Assembly (NCBI GenBank): GCA_002476495.1
Contig: DLKL01000052.1
Coordinates: forward strand, 1-54,277
Origin: Lachnospiraceae bacterium UBA7589
Lineage (GTDB): Bacteria > Bacillota > Clostridia > Lachnospirales > Lachnospiraceae
DNA: 54,277 bases
Direction: 5' to 3'
Below are positions 8,449 to 16,908 of the stretch, piece by piece; positions within the stretch are counted from its first letter, which is position 1; each line of letters starts with the position of its first letter. A program made the translations under genes and the position numbers. The notes under the pieces were generated by a model. It did not search any database. It was not told the origin of the DNA and saw only the letters and a list, made by a program, of their open reading frames with translations.

Positions 8449-9297
8449 ATGTCTTTTTCAGCTCGTGTAAAAGAAGAACTGTGGGAGCATATGGGAAGTT
8501 CTAGACATTGTCGTCTGGCTGAACTGGCAGCATTGATTACCATGTCGGGATATTTGAATAAGGATAAGAATCAGGAAAAGGAAAATCAGATAGTTTACAA
8601 AAAAGCATATAAGCTGTTTAAGCTTCTGGATATATCCGAGGACATGGAAGATATGACAGAGGCATTAAAACTCGTTTCCTGTGGAAAAAGATTCACAATT
8701 GACAGACAGCTCATTGAAAGAAATTGCTGCAAGCAGGCTTTCCTGAGAGGGGCTTTTCTGGCAGTAGGTTCTGTAACTAATCCGGAAAAGGGATATCACT
8801 TTGAGATTCCCTGCGAGGAAAAGGAACAGGCAGATATAATCATGGACTGCATAAAGAGTTTTGACATAGAACCAAAATGTGTAAAAAGAAAAAAATATTA
8901 TGTGGCGTATCTTAAGGATGGTTCTATGATTGTAGATATATTAAATGTTATGGGTGCCCACATTTCTCTTATGAATATGGAGAATGTGCGTATTTTAAAG
9001 GATATGAGGAACTCGGTAAACAGGAGAGTTAATTGTGAAACTGCCAATATTAATAAGACAGTCAGTGCAGCTGTAAAACAGATTGAGGATATAATGTATA
9101 TTGACAGGATTAAGGGAATTAAATCTCTTCCTGATAATTTGCGAATGATAGCAGAACTTAGAATGGATGAACCGGATATGTCATTAAAGGATCTAGGGGA
9201 ATTACTTAATCCACCAATTGGTAAATCCGGGGTTAATCATAGATTAAGAAAAATAAGTGAAATAGCCGGAGAGCTAAGGAGGAACCATAATGTGTAG
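8449..9297 (+). CDS. whiA: DNA-binding protein WhiA
   Basis: WhiA is a conserved Gram-positive DNA-binding protein with a LAGLIDADG-like N-terminal half and a C-terminal helix-turn-helix, involved in sporulation or cell-division control. Evidence is the start MSFSARVKEELW, AELAALITMSGYL, FLRGAFLAVGSVTNPEKGYH, ANINKTVSAAVKQ and the C-terminal HTH (MSLKDLGELLNPPIGKSGVNHRL). At 282 residues it is shorter than the usual roughly 310; the first LAGLIDADG half (about 35-80) is compressed. It overlaps the next gene by eight bases. Confidence 0.94.
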   Translation: MSFSARVKEELWEHMGSSRHCRLAELAALITMSGYLNKDKNQEKENQIVYKKAYKLFKLLDISEDMEDMTEALKLVSCGKRFTIDRQLIERNCCKQAFLRGAFLAVGSVTNPEKGYHFEIPCEEKEQADIIMDCIKSFDIEPKCVKRKKYYVAYLKDGSMIVDILNVMGAHISLMNMENVRILKDMRNSVNRRVNCETANINKTVSAAVKQIEDIMYIDRIKGIKSLPDNLRMIAELRMDEPDMSLKDLGELLNPPIGKSGVNHRLRKISEIAGELRRNHNV

Positions 9298-9547
9298 TAA
9301 GAAAGTTAATGTTAATCTGCCATCGGATCAGGAGGCCAGGCCAGTTGCTGTTACAGTACAGATTGCAAGCAGGTATGACAGCCGCATTTACCTTATCTCG
9401 GATTCAAAAAAAATTAATGCAAAGAGCATTATGGGCATGATGAGTCTTGGATTCTCTAATGGGGATGAGCTTATTATTGAAGCAGAGGGCAGTGACGAGG
9501 AAGCTGCAGTAGCGGAAATAGCTAAATATATTGAATCAGGGGAGTAG
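9290..9547 (+). CDS. Crh-like HPr-family protein lacking His15
   Basis: The 85-residue protein has the HPr fold pattern and the intact regulatory site KINAKSIMGMMSLG with Ser at exactly position 46. At position 15, where PTS HPr has the phospho-accepting His, the sequence is DQEARP, so Glu15 stands in (Bacillus Crh has Gln). Without His15 it cannot carry phosphate from Enzyme I, but HprK could phosphorylate Ser46. Crh also follows whiA in B. subtilis, so both position and sequence argue for a Crh-type CcpA cofactor. It overlaps whiA by eight bases; RBS GGAGG lies in the whiA end. Confidence 0.85.
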   Translation: MCSKKVNVNLPSDQEARPVAVTVQIASRYDSRIYLISDSKKINAKSIMGMMSLGFSNGDELIIEAEGSDEEAAVAEIAKYIESGE

Positions 9548-9552
9548 TATTC

Positions 9553-9581
9553 TTGCATAAGGTATATGTTTGTGATATTAT
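9553..9581 (+). promoter_or_regulatory. candidate sigma-A promoter for the Sel1-repeat gene
   Basis: TTGCAT (9553-9558) and TATTAT (9576-9581) are spaced by 17 bases and lie 34 bases before the ATG at 9616. Confidence 0.5.
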
Positions 9582-9615
9582 ATTTATTTGACAAGACTAC
9601 AAAGGAGGATGTCGA

Positions 9616-12339
9616 ATGGGAAAGCTTAGCAGTCTCCTGGGTAAGATTCCTTTCTTATCCGGTATTGGTGGAAAAAAGAAATCAACGAAGAGTAATGTAG
9701 AACTTCAATATGATAAAGCCATTAATCTTATGGAAAATGGCAACGGGGAAGAAGCTGTAGAAATATTAGAAAAAATTGTAGATATCGCTATTGTAGATCC
9801 TACCTATAAAAGCTTTGGCATGGATGCCCTCAAAATTATGGGTGATTATTATGAAACAGGCAAGTATAGCAATAGTACTGTAACTGTGGATAAAGCAAAG
9901 GCAGCAGCCTATTATGAAAAATATGTAAAGCTTAATAAGGATGGGGAAATGATATATAAGCTTGCCAAGATGTTTCTTGAAATACAGAATTTTTCAAAGG
10001 CTATTACCTATTTTGAAAAAGCAACCGAGTGTGATATTAAGGCTGCATATATGAATCTTGGTAACATATATGAAAACGGACTTCACAGAATTGACCAGTA
10101 TGGCAACAAGAGTGATTTTGTTGTGCCTGTTGATTATGATAAGGCCATGATGTGGTACAAGAAGCTTGCAGATGCAGGGGACAGCAAGGCACAGCTTGCA
10201 TATGAGAGGGTTGATTATGCAAGCAAGCATACGGACAGCATAGAATTTGAGGAAAAGGATAAGCTTTATACTGCCATAGCTGAAGCACGAAGAGCCAAGG
10301 GAAAGGAACCTAGATATAAGGCCATTGAGGCTTCAAGATTGCAATATCAATATACATATGTTCATAATCAGGTTGATGGATATATACACAAGCTGCCTAA
10401 GGATTGGGTAAAAACCATAAATAAGGATACAGATGAGGAGTATTATGCACCTAGTCTGACTTATAAAGATTTTGCCATGTATGTATCTTATGACAGTATT
10501 CCAAGAGATTCAAAAAAAACTCTGGAGAATTATCTGAGATATTGCAATGATGCTTTTGATGAGGAATTACAACTTAAGGCTTATATAACAGAATATGCTG
10601 ATGGAATATGTACTACATTTTATCATAAAGAGATGGAAAAGGGCATTGTTACCTTTGCATTCTATCAGGGTAAGCGCCTTGCCTGTATGAAATTTGTTTG
10701 TGCATCAATGGAAATAATCGAGCAATATGAGGAGATTATATTTGAAACAGCCAATTCCTTTGCTTTTGTAGATCCTACTCTTGTAAGTGATCAAAGCCTT
10801 AACAGAAAGGATAATCAATACTACAGTGAAGCTGTATATTGTTATTATCTGGAGGATTATGAAGGAGCTATGGCTGCTGCAAAGCAGGCACTTAAGCTGG
10901 GAAGTATAAAGGCCAGCTACCTACTTATTGAGCTGTATTATGATGATGATTCACCATATAAGGATATAGAAAAGACTATAAGTTATGCAAAACAGCTCTT
11001 TGAAGCTACAAAGGATCCTGATTTGGCTTTTCTTCTCGGAAGTATATACGATCAGCAGCTTAAGGATTATGTAAAGGCATTGAACTGGTATGAGAATGCC
11101 AAGCGTCTTGGACATAAGAGAGTAGCTTTCTATCTTGGAAGATTCTATTATTATGGATTATTGAGAACAAAGAGGGATGGAGCTAAGGCCCTTGAGTATT
11201 TTAAAGAGGCTCAGGCCAACGGAATACTTGAGGCAGATGCATATATTAAGGATATAGAGGAATTGGGAGATGAGGATCTTCAAAGTTCTGTTGAGAAGTG
11301 GGAAAGAGCTGTAGAGGCAGGAAGTGGTGCCACAGCATTGAAAATAGCACTTTATAAACAAAGCCAGGTGTTCTATATTGCAAATTCCTACGAGATAGAA
11401 AAGGCATTTATGGAAGCTTTGGGGCTTGGAAGTTATCAGGCGGCCTATGAACTGGGTAAGATATATCAGCAGCAGGAGGCTGATGAGAACTATCATGGCG
11501 AGATAAAGAGCATAGTATATTTTGAAAAGGCATATGACCACAAGTTTGATGGCTTTGACAAGGAAAATCTGTTCAAGGTTATTGAATACAAGGCAGGAAA
11601 AACTGATAATATTGACGAAAAGGTTAATTATTATATTGAGAGTGCAAAAATGGCATATGTGCCTGCAATAGATAAAATTGTAGAGCTGGTTACAGTTGCT
11701 AATGCTGCTATACAAGAGCTTTACCGTGAACTTATTGAAATAGCTGAAACCGGTGATGATTCCGCTATAATTTCCATGAATAAGCTGGAAAAGAGATATA
11801 ATGAGCTTGTAATTAAACAGCCTGATGAATCACAGAAGGTTATTGAAAACAAATTCTTTAGAATTTGTGTACCAAAAGAGTGTACTGCTGTTATCAACGA
11901 TGAAGGCGGAACAATCAAATTCGCTGATTCCGTAGTGGAATTTGCAGTAGCCGAGCTTCCTGTAAGTGCGGATGATGAGCAGAATTATCTTAAGATATAT
12001 AAACTTATTTTGTCAGAATATCTTCCTGATGAAAATGCAGAAATTATTATAGCTAATTCACGTATGATAGGCTCAGGAATGAGGGATAATAAGAATAACA
12101 TTTTCAGCTATAGTATTTTACTTATCAGCTCAAAGAACCAATATATGTTCAAATTAAGCTCAAGAGACCGAAGAGAGATGATGCAATTTAAGGATAAGGT
12201 TCTTGAAATAGCAAAATCACTGGTTGAGACAGGTGAAATATATACTGCGACAGAAGATAGTAAAAAGAACATTGGCTTATCCTTCCTGCTTAGAGCAAAT
12301 GAAAGTGGATTCCTTTCTATTGGGAAGGCCGACAACTAA
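9616..12339 (+). CDS. large Sel1/TPR-repeat protein of unknown function
   Basis: This 907-residue protein has no signal peptide or clear membrane helix despite a Gly/Leu-rich N-terminus, so it should be cytoplasmic. Sel1-like repeats are visible in three blocks (about 25-200, 400-560 and 590-650), e.g. VPVDYDKAMMWYKKLADAG and KDYVKALNWYENAKRLG. Two alpha/beta segments interrupt them: about 245-395 (KLPKDWVKTINKD to ANSFAFVDP) and 750-880 (NKFFRICVPKECTAV to EIAKSLVETG), each starting with an IP/P-W-like strand and ending in a helix, reminiscent of DcrB/PsbP-like domains. Scaffold function is inferred only. Good RBS (AAAGGAGG). Confidence 0.75.
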   Translation: MGKLSSLLGKIPFLSGIGGKKKSTKSNVELQYDKAINLMENGNGEEAVEILEKIVDIAIVDPTYKSFGMDALKIMGDYYETGKYSNSTVTVDKAKAAAYYEKYVKLNKDGEMIYKLAKMFLEIQNFSKAITYFEKATECDIKAAYMNLGNIYENGLHRIDQYGNKSDFVVPVDYDKAMMWYKKLADAGDSKAQLAYERVDYASKHTDSIEFEEKDKLYTAIAEARRAKGKEPRYKAIEASRLQYQYTYVHNQVDGYIHKLPKDWVKTINKDTDEEYYAPSLTYKDFAMYVSYDSIPRDSKKTLENYLRYCNDAFDEELQLKAYITEYADGICTTFYHKEMEKGIVTFAFYQGKRLACMKFVCASMEIIEQYEEIIFETANSFAFVDPTLVSDQSLNRKDNQYYSEAVYCYYLEDYEGAMAAAKQALKLGSIKASYLLIELYYDDDSPYKDIEKTISYAKQLFEATKDPDLAFLLGSIYDQQLKDYVKALNWYENAKRLGHKRVAFYLGRFYYYGLLRTKRDGAKALEYFKEAQANGILEADAYIKDIEELGDEDLQSSVEKWERAVEAGSGATALKIALYKQSQVFYIANSYEIEKAFMEALGLGSYQAAYELGKIYQQQEADENYHGEIKSIVYFEKAYDHKFDGFDKENLFKVIEYKAGKTDNIDEKVNYYIESAKMAYVPAIDKIVELVTVANAAIQELYRELIEIAETGDDSAIISMNKLEKRYNELVIKQPDESQKVIENKFFRICVPKECTAVINDEGGTIKFADSVVEFAVAELPVSADDEQNYLKIYKLILSEYLPDENAEIIIANSRMIGSGMRDNKNNIFSYSILLISSKNQYMFKLSSRDRREMMQFKDKVLEIAKSLVETGEIYTATEDSKKNIGLSFLLRANESGFLSIGKADN

Positions 12340-12341
12340 AT

Positions 12342-12469
12342 AATACTTCGGGGCAGGGTGCAATTCCCTACCGGCGGTATTTGCGAAGAGCATTAGCCCG
12401 CGAGCCTTAAGGCATGATTTGGTGTGACTCCAAAGCCGACAGTATAGTCTGGATAAGAGAAGTAGTATT
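12342..12469 (+). promoter_or_regulatory. FMN riboswitch (RFN element)
   Basis: The aptamer core is easily recognised: GGGGCAGGGTGCAATTCCC near 12350, ACCGGCGGT, AGCCCGCGAGCC, GGTGTGACTCC and AAAGCCGACAGTATAGTC, closed by an AATACT/AGTATT P1 helix. It is followed by an intrinsic terminator and then ribD, so FMN binding should stop transcription of the riboflavin genes. The transcript must start within the end of the preceding gene. Confidence 0.96.
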
Positions 12470-12489
12470 CCTATGGATTACATAAAACG

Positions 12490-12515
12490 TCCCGTAATTT
12501 ATTACGGGATTTTTT
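12490..12515 (+). terminator. riboswitch expression-platform terminator
   Basis: A perfect 8-bp stem (TCCCGTAA / TTACGGGA) with a TTTA loop is followed by six T, just after the FMN aptamer. This is the expected regulated terminator of the rib operon. Confidence 0.88.
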
Positions 12516-12603
12516 ATGTATTATGGGGGTTATTATTAATTTCCTATGATTTGTATAAAAGCCCGGTTAATAGGAAAAATTTGCAAATTGGGAGACCTGA
12601 TAT

Positions 12604-13716
12604 ATGGAATATAATATGAAATATATGCAAAGAGCTATTGAGTTAGCAAAAAAAGGAGAAGGGTGGGTTAATCCCAATCCTCTTGTGGGAGCTGTTATAG
12701 TTAAGAATGACAGGATAATAGGAGAGGGCTATCACGCCAGATACGGAGAGCTGCATGCGGAAAGACAGGCTTTTGCAAGCCTTACAGAAGATGCTGCCAA
12801 TGCACAGATGTATGTTACTCTTGAACCCTGTTGCCACTATGGCAAACAGCCACCTTGTGTACTTGCTATTGTACAGCACGGAATCAGCAAGGTATATGTT
12901 GGTTCAGATGATCCAAATGAAAAGGTATGTGGAAAGGGCGTTGAATATCTTCGCAGCCATGGCATAGAAGTGGTGACAGGTGTCATGAAGGAGGAATGTG
13001 ACAAGCTTAATCCTGTATTTTTTCATTATATAACCAGGAAAACCCCTTATGTAGCTTTAAAATATGCTATGACCATGGATGGGAAAATAGCTACAGGTCA
13101 GGGATTAAGCAAATGGATAACCAATGATGTTTCAAGACAAAGGGTACAGCAGCTGAGAAACAAATATATGGGAATCATGGTGGGAATAGGAACTGTTTTG
13201 AAGGATGACCCTATGCTGAATTGCAGAATAGAGGGAGGAAGAAATCCTGTAAGGATAGTTTGTGATTCAAAGTTAAGGATTCCTTTACATTGTAAAATAG
13301 TTGAATCTGCCGGGGATATTGAAACTATTATAGCCACACAAAAACCGGAAAGTGAAGATAATATATACAGGGAGAAGGTAAAATCCCTCATAGAGAGTAA
13401 GGTAAAAATATTATATGTATCCGGAGACAAAAATAATATCAATCTGAGAGAGCTTATGGTACAGCTGGGTAAAATGAGTATAGACGGAATATTACTTGAA
13501 GGCGGAGGCAGCTTGAATTACAGTGCTCTGAAAGAGGGGATAGTAAATGAAGCCTGGGTATTCATTGCACCTAAGATTTTCGGAGGAAGAAATGCCATAT
13601 CGCCGGTAGAAGGAATCGGAGTAGACAAACCTGATTCGGCCTTTAAGTTTGAGCTTAACAGTGTTGAAAATATACATCAGGATATACTTTTGAATTATAG
13701 AATAAAGGAAGGATAA
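12604..13716 (+). CDS. ribD: bifunctional riboflavin deaminase/reductase RibD
   Basis: RibD performs the second and third steps of riboflavin synthesis: deamination of the pyrimidine ring, then NADPH-dependent side-chain reduction. The 370-residue protein has the zinc deaminase motif HAERQAF (H51, E53) with Cys76 and Cys85 in PCCHYGKQPPC, then the reductase domain from about 145 (KYAMTMDGKIATG, SKWITND, ILLEGGGSLN). It is the first gene after the FMN riboswitch; RBS GGGAG. The gap before it (12516-12603) holds an 8-bp inverted repeat (TTTCCTAT/ATAGGAAA) of unknown meaning. Confidence 0.96.
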   Translation: MEYNMKYMQRAIELAKKGEGWVNPNPLVGAVIVKNDRIIGEGYHARYGELHAERQAFASLTEDAANAQMYVTLEPCCHYGKQPPCVLAIVQHGISKVYVGSDDPNEKVCGKGVEYLRSHGIEVVTGVMKEECDKLNPVFFHYITRKTPYVALKYAMTMDGKIATGQGLSKWITNDVSRQRVQQLRNKYMGIMVGIGTVLKDDPMLNCRIEGGRNPVRIVCDSKLRIPLHCKIVESAGDIETIIATQKPESEDNIYREKVKSLIESKVKILYVSGDKNNINLRELMVQLGKMSIDGILLEGGGSLNYSALKEGIVNEAWVFIAPKIFGGRNAISPVEGIGVDKPDSAFKFELNSVENIHQDILLNYRIKEG

Positions 13717-13719
13717 AGG

Positions 13720-14394
13720 ATGTTTACCGGAATTATTGAAGAGGTGGGAACACTAATACAGATAAAAAGAGGAAGCAAATCAGCCATACTGACTATTAAG
13801 GGAGACATTGTTACTAAGGACTCAAGGGTAGGTGACAGCATTGCTGTCAATGGAGTATGCTTTACGGTAACTACTCTTTCAGGTAATGTTTTTACGGCAG
13901 ATGTTATGGGAGAAACTATGCGAAGGACATCTCTTGGCAATCTTAAAGCAGGCAGCCGTGTTAATTTGGAAAGAGCAATGGCTGCCGGTGGAAGGTTTGG
14001 TGGACATATTGTATCAGGGCATGTGGATGGAACAGGCACAATAGCAGATATAACAAAGGAAGATAATGCAATGTGGGTTACCATAAATGCTAATGAAAAA
14101 ATATTGCGATATGTTATTGAAAAGGGTTCCGTCGCAATAGATGGAATAAGCCTTACCGTGGCATATGTAGACAGTGAATGCTTTAAGGTTTCACTTATTC
14201 CACATACGGGGGCAAATACAACATTACTTGTTAAAAAGCCGGGGGATCTGGTTAATCTTGAAAATGATATTATAGGAAAATATGTTGAAAAGCTGCTCGG
14301 GCAGGGAGGAGACAGACATAATATATATCCTGAAAAGAAAAAAGAAGCTGATGGTATAAGTCCTGATTTTCTTATGAAAAATGGATTTATGTAA
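13720..14394 (+). CDS. ribE: riboflavin synthase (alpha subunit)
   Basis: This enzyme dismutates two lumazine molecules to riboflavin. The 224-residue protein consists of two lumazine-binding barrels: MFTGIIEEVG through about 97 (GDSIAVNGVCFTV, GGRFGGHIVSGHVDGTG) and a second copy about 98-190 (KGSVAIDGISLTV). The last 25 residues extend past the usual end. It starts three bases after ribD, with the RBS inside the ribD end (AAGGATAAAGG). Confidence 0.95.
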   Translation: MFTGIIEEVGTLIQIKRGSKSAILTIKGDIVTKDSRVGDSIAVNGVCFTVTTLSGNVFTADVMGETMRRTSLGNLKAGSRVNLERAMAAGGRFGGHIVSGHVDGTGTIADITKEDNAMWVTINANEKILRYVIEKGSVAIDGISLTVAYVDSECFKVSLIPHTGANTTLLVKKPGDLVNLENDIIGKYVEKLLGQGGDRHNIYPEKKKEADGISPDFLMKNGFM

Positions 14395-14407
14395 GAAAGG
14401 AGAAAAA

Positions 14408-15610
14408 ATGGCAGAGTTTAATACAATAGAGGAGATAGTTTCCGATTTGAAACAAGGAAAATGTGTAGTAATTCTTGATAGTGAAAACAGGGAAAATGAA
14501 GGTGATGTAATATGTGCAGCAGAGTTTGCCACAACTGAGAATGTGAATTTTATGGCAACCTATGCCAGAGGACTTATATGCATGCCTATGGATTCCACAT
14601 ACACAGATAAGCTGCATTTACCACAGATGTGCATAACAAATACGGATAATCATTGTACGGCATTTTCAGTATCGGTAGATCATGTAAGTACAACAACAGG
14701 AATATCAGCTCATGAGAGGGGAATAACAGCCAGAAAATTTGTAGATGATAATGCTAAACCTGAGGACTTCAGGCGTCCGGGACATATGTTTCCTCTGGAG
14801 GCCAGACCCGGAGGCGTAATTGAAAGACCCGGACATACAGAGGCTACAGTAGATTTAGTAAAACTGGCTGGACTTAAACCTGTAGGGCTTTGTTGTGAGA
14901 TTATGAAGGATAATGGTGAAATGGCCAGACTTGATGATCTTGTAGAATTTGCGAAAAAGCATGAGCTTAAAATATCCACTATTGAAAAGCTGATCCGGTA
15001 TAGGAAGGAGCATGAGGTTTTTGTAGAATGTGTTGCAAAGGCAAAAATGCCTACCAGATATGGTGAATTTACAATTCATGGTTATGTAAATAAACTGAAT
15101 GGGGAGCATCATGTCGCATTGGTAAAAGGAGACATAACTGATGGAAAACCGGTGCTGTGTCGTGTTCACTCGGAGTGTCTTACAGGAGATGCTTTAGGCT
15201 CTGTGAGATGTGACTGCGGACAACAGTATGATGCGGCTATGAAAATGATAGCAAAGGAAGGAAGAGGAGTTCTCCTTTATATGAGACAGGAGGGCAGAGG
15301 AATAGGTCTTATTAATAAAATAAGGGCTTATGAGCTTCAGGACAGAGGCAGGGATACAGTTGAAGCCAATCTTGAACTTGGATTTCCGGAGGATGCAAGA
15401 GATTATACCATAGGTACACAGATTCTTGTGGATCTTGGGATTAAGCAGCTTAGGCTTATGACAAACAATCCCCTTAAGGTATATGGCCTTGCGGGATATA
15501 ATCTTGAAATTGTTGAAAGAGTGCCTATCCAGATGGAGCCGGGTAAATATGATTTGTTTTATCTGAAGACAAAGAAAGAAAAAATGGGACACATACTGGA
15601 TTTAAAGTAA
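14408..15610 (+). CDS. ribBA: DHBP synthase / GTP cyclohydrolase II
   Basis: This two-domain enzyme makes both precursors of lumazine: RibB converts ribulose-5-phosphate to dihydroxybutanone phosphate, RibA opens GTP. In the 400-residue protein, RibB spans 1-200 (DSENRENEGDVICAAE, RPGHTEATVDL) and RibA 205-400, with the zinc ligands in HSECLTGDALGSVRCDCG and the RQEGRGIGL motif. The frame extends to 14381, but ATG 14408 has AAGGAG at ideal spacing and the family N-terminus MAEFNTIEEI; the longer form would overlap ribE. Confidence 0.95.
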   Translation: MAEFNTIEEIVSDLKQGKCVVILDSENRENEGDVICAAEFATTENVNFMATYARGLICMPMDSTYTDKLHLPQMCITNTDNHCTAFSVSVDHVSTTTGISAHERGITARKFVDDNAKPEDFRRPGHMFPLEARPGGVIERPGHTEATVDLVKLAGLKPVGLCCEIMKDNGEMARLDDLVEFAKKHELKISTIEKLIRYRKEHEVFVECVAKAKMPTRYGEFTIHGYVNKLNGEHHVALVKGDITDGKPVLCRVHSECLTGDALGSVRCDCGQQYDAAMKMIAKEGRGVLLYMRQEGRGIGLINKIRAYELQDRGRDTVEANLELGFPEDARDYTIGTQILVDLGIKQLRLMTNNPLKVYGLAGYNLEIVERVPIQMEPGKYDLFYLKTKKEKMGHILDLK

Positions 15611-15639
15611 AATAATATATAAAGCAGGAGGAAAGAAAA

Positions 15640-16101
15640 ATGAAAACTTTAGAAGGAAAGATGGTTGCAGAAGGTATTAGAATAGGTATTGTTGCAGCAA
15701 GGTTCAATGAATTTATTGTTTCAAAGCTTATCGGTGGTGCCATGGATGGTCTTTTAAGACATAATGTTAAGGATGATGATGTAACTCTTGCCTGGGTACC
15801 GGGAGCATTTGAAATACCTGTAGTTGCAAAGAAGATGGCTGAATCCGGTAAATATGATGCAATTATCTGTCTTGGAACAGTTATACGTGGAGCTACAAGC
15901 CATTATGATTATGTTTGTAATGAGGTATCAAAGGGAATTGCCGCTGCTTCAATGGAAACAGGTGTACCTGTAATGTTTGGTATTTTAACAACCGAAAATA
16001 TAGAACAGGCTATTGAAAGAGCAGGCACAAAGGCAGGAAACAAGGGCTATGACTGTGCACTTGGAGCGATAGAAATGATTAATCTTATTAAACAGATATA
16101 G
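15640..16101 (+). CDS. ribH: 6,7-dimethyl-8-ribityllumazine synthase
   Basis: RibH condenses the pyrimidine and butanone phosphate to lumazine, forming icosahedral or pentameric assemblies. The 153-residue protein has ARFNEFIVSKLIGGA, VPGAFEIPVVAKKM, and the catalytic GTVIRGATSHYDYVCNEV region with its His. It is the fourth rib gene, 29 bases after ribBA, with RBS AGGAGG. Confidence 0.96.
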   Translation: MKTLEGKMVAEGIRIGIVAARFNEFIVSKLIGGAMDGLLRHNVKDDDVTLAWVPGAFEIPVVAKKMAESGKYDAIICLGTVIRGATSHYDYVCNEVSKGIAAASMETGVPVMFGILTTENIEQAIERAGTKAGNKGYDCALGAIEMINLIKQI

Positions 16102-16116
16102 AAAGAATATACGGAT

Positions 16117-16908
16117 ATGAAGCTTTTATTTTTTGATATTGACGGAACTCTTATAACTGATGACGGTAAAAGAACCTTCCCTGAAAGCGCGAAGCAAGCG
16201 ATAAGGATGGCCAGAAGAAACGGCCATAAGACATTTATTAATACCGGCAGAGTGAGAGTTAATGTAGAGGATTTTATATGTGAGATAGGCTTTGACGGAC
16301 TTGTATGTGGCTGTGGAACCCATATACAGATAGATGGTCATGACGTATTCCATCATACAATCCCAAGAGAAAAATGTGTTGAAATTGCCCATAAATGCAG
16401 GGATTATAACATAATGGCCATATTTGAGTATATAAGTCATACCGGATATGATAAAAAAATAAAGGGAAATGGTCACAGGGCTATTCTGGATTATTTTATT
16501 TCTATGAACAGGAAGCTTGTTGATGATATAGATTCTCCGGAATTTGTATTCGACAAATTTGCCGCATGGTACGATAAAGATAACCCTTATCTGGACAAAT
16601 TCAGGGATTATGTTGAGAGTGAAGGTTTCAGATATATTGCAAGAGAAGGAAATTTCTGCGAAATAGTTCCAAAGGGCTTTTCCAAAGCTACCGGCATAGA
16701 ATATTTAATGAAAAGGTATAATGTTTCTGCCGGTGATGTTCTTGCATTTGGGGATAGCAATAATGATTTGGAAATGCTACAATGTGTTCCGAACAGTGTT
16801 GCCATGGGCAAATGTACCCCGGAGGTACTTAAAGTGGCAGGATACCACACAGATACTGTTTTGAACGATGGAATTTACAAGGCTATGAAGCATTTCGGAG
16901 TGATATAA
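16117..16908 (+). CDS. Cof-type HAD hydrolase, candidate riboflavin-pathway phosphatase
   Basis: The 263-residue protein has HAD motif I FFDIDGTL (D6, D8), motif II INTGR, a large C2-type cap, and motifs III/IV around KGFSKATGIEYL and FGDSNNDLEML. It lies 15 bases after ribH. Riboflavin synthesis needs a phosphatase for the 5-phosphoribitylamino intermediate, and known ones in other bacteria (YcsE/YbjI type) are Cof-like HADs, so its place in the rib operon makes it a candidate; that assignment is inference. Its stop overlaps the next ATG by one base (TAATG). Confidence 0.82.
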   Translation: MKLLFFDIDGTLITDDGKRTFPESAKQAIRMARRNGHKTFINTGRVRVNVEDFICEIGFDGLVCGCGTHIQIDGHDVFHHTIPREKCVEIAHKCRDYNIMAIFEYISHTGYDKKIKGNGHRAILDYFISMNRKLVDDIDSPEFVFDKFAAWYDKDNPYLDKFRDYVESEGFRYIAREGNFCEIVPKGFSKATGIEYLMKRYNVSAGDVLAFGDSNNDLEMLQCVPNSVAMGKCTPEVLKVAGYHTDTVLNDGIYKAMKHFGVI

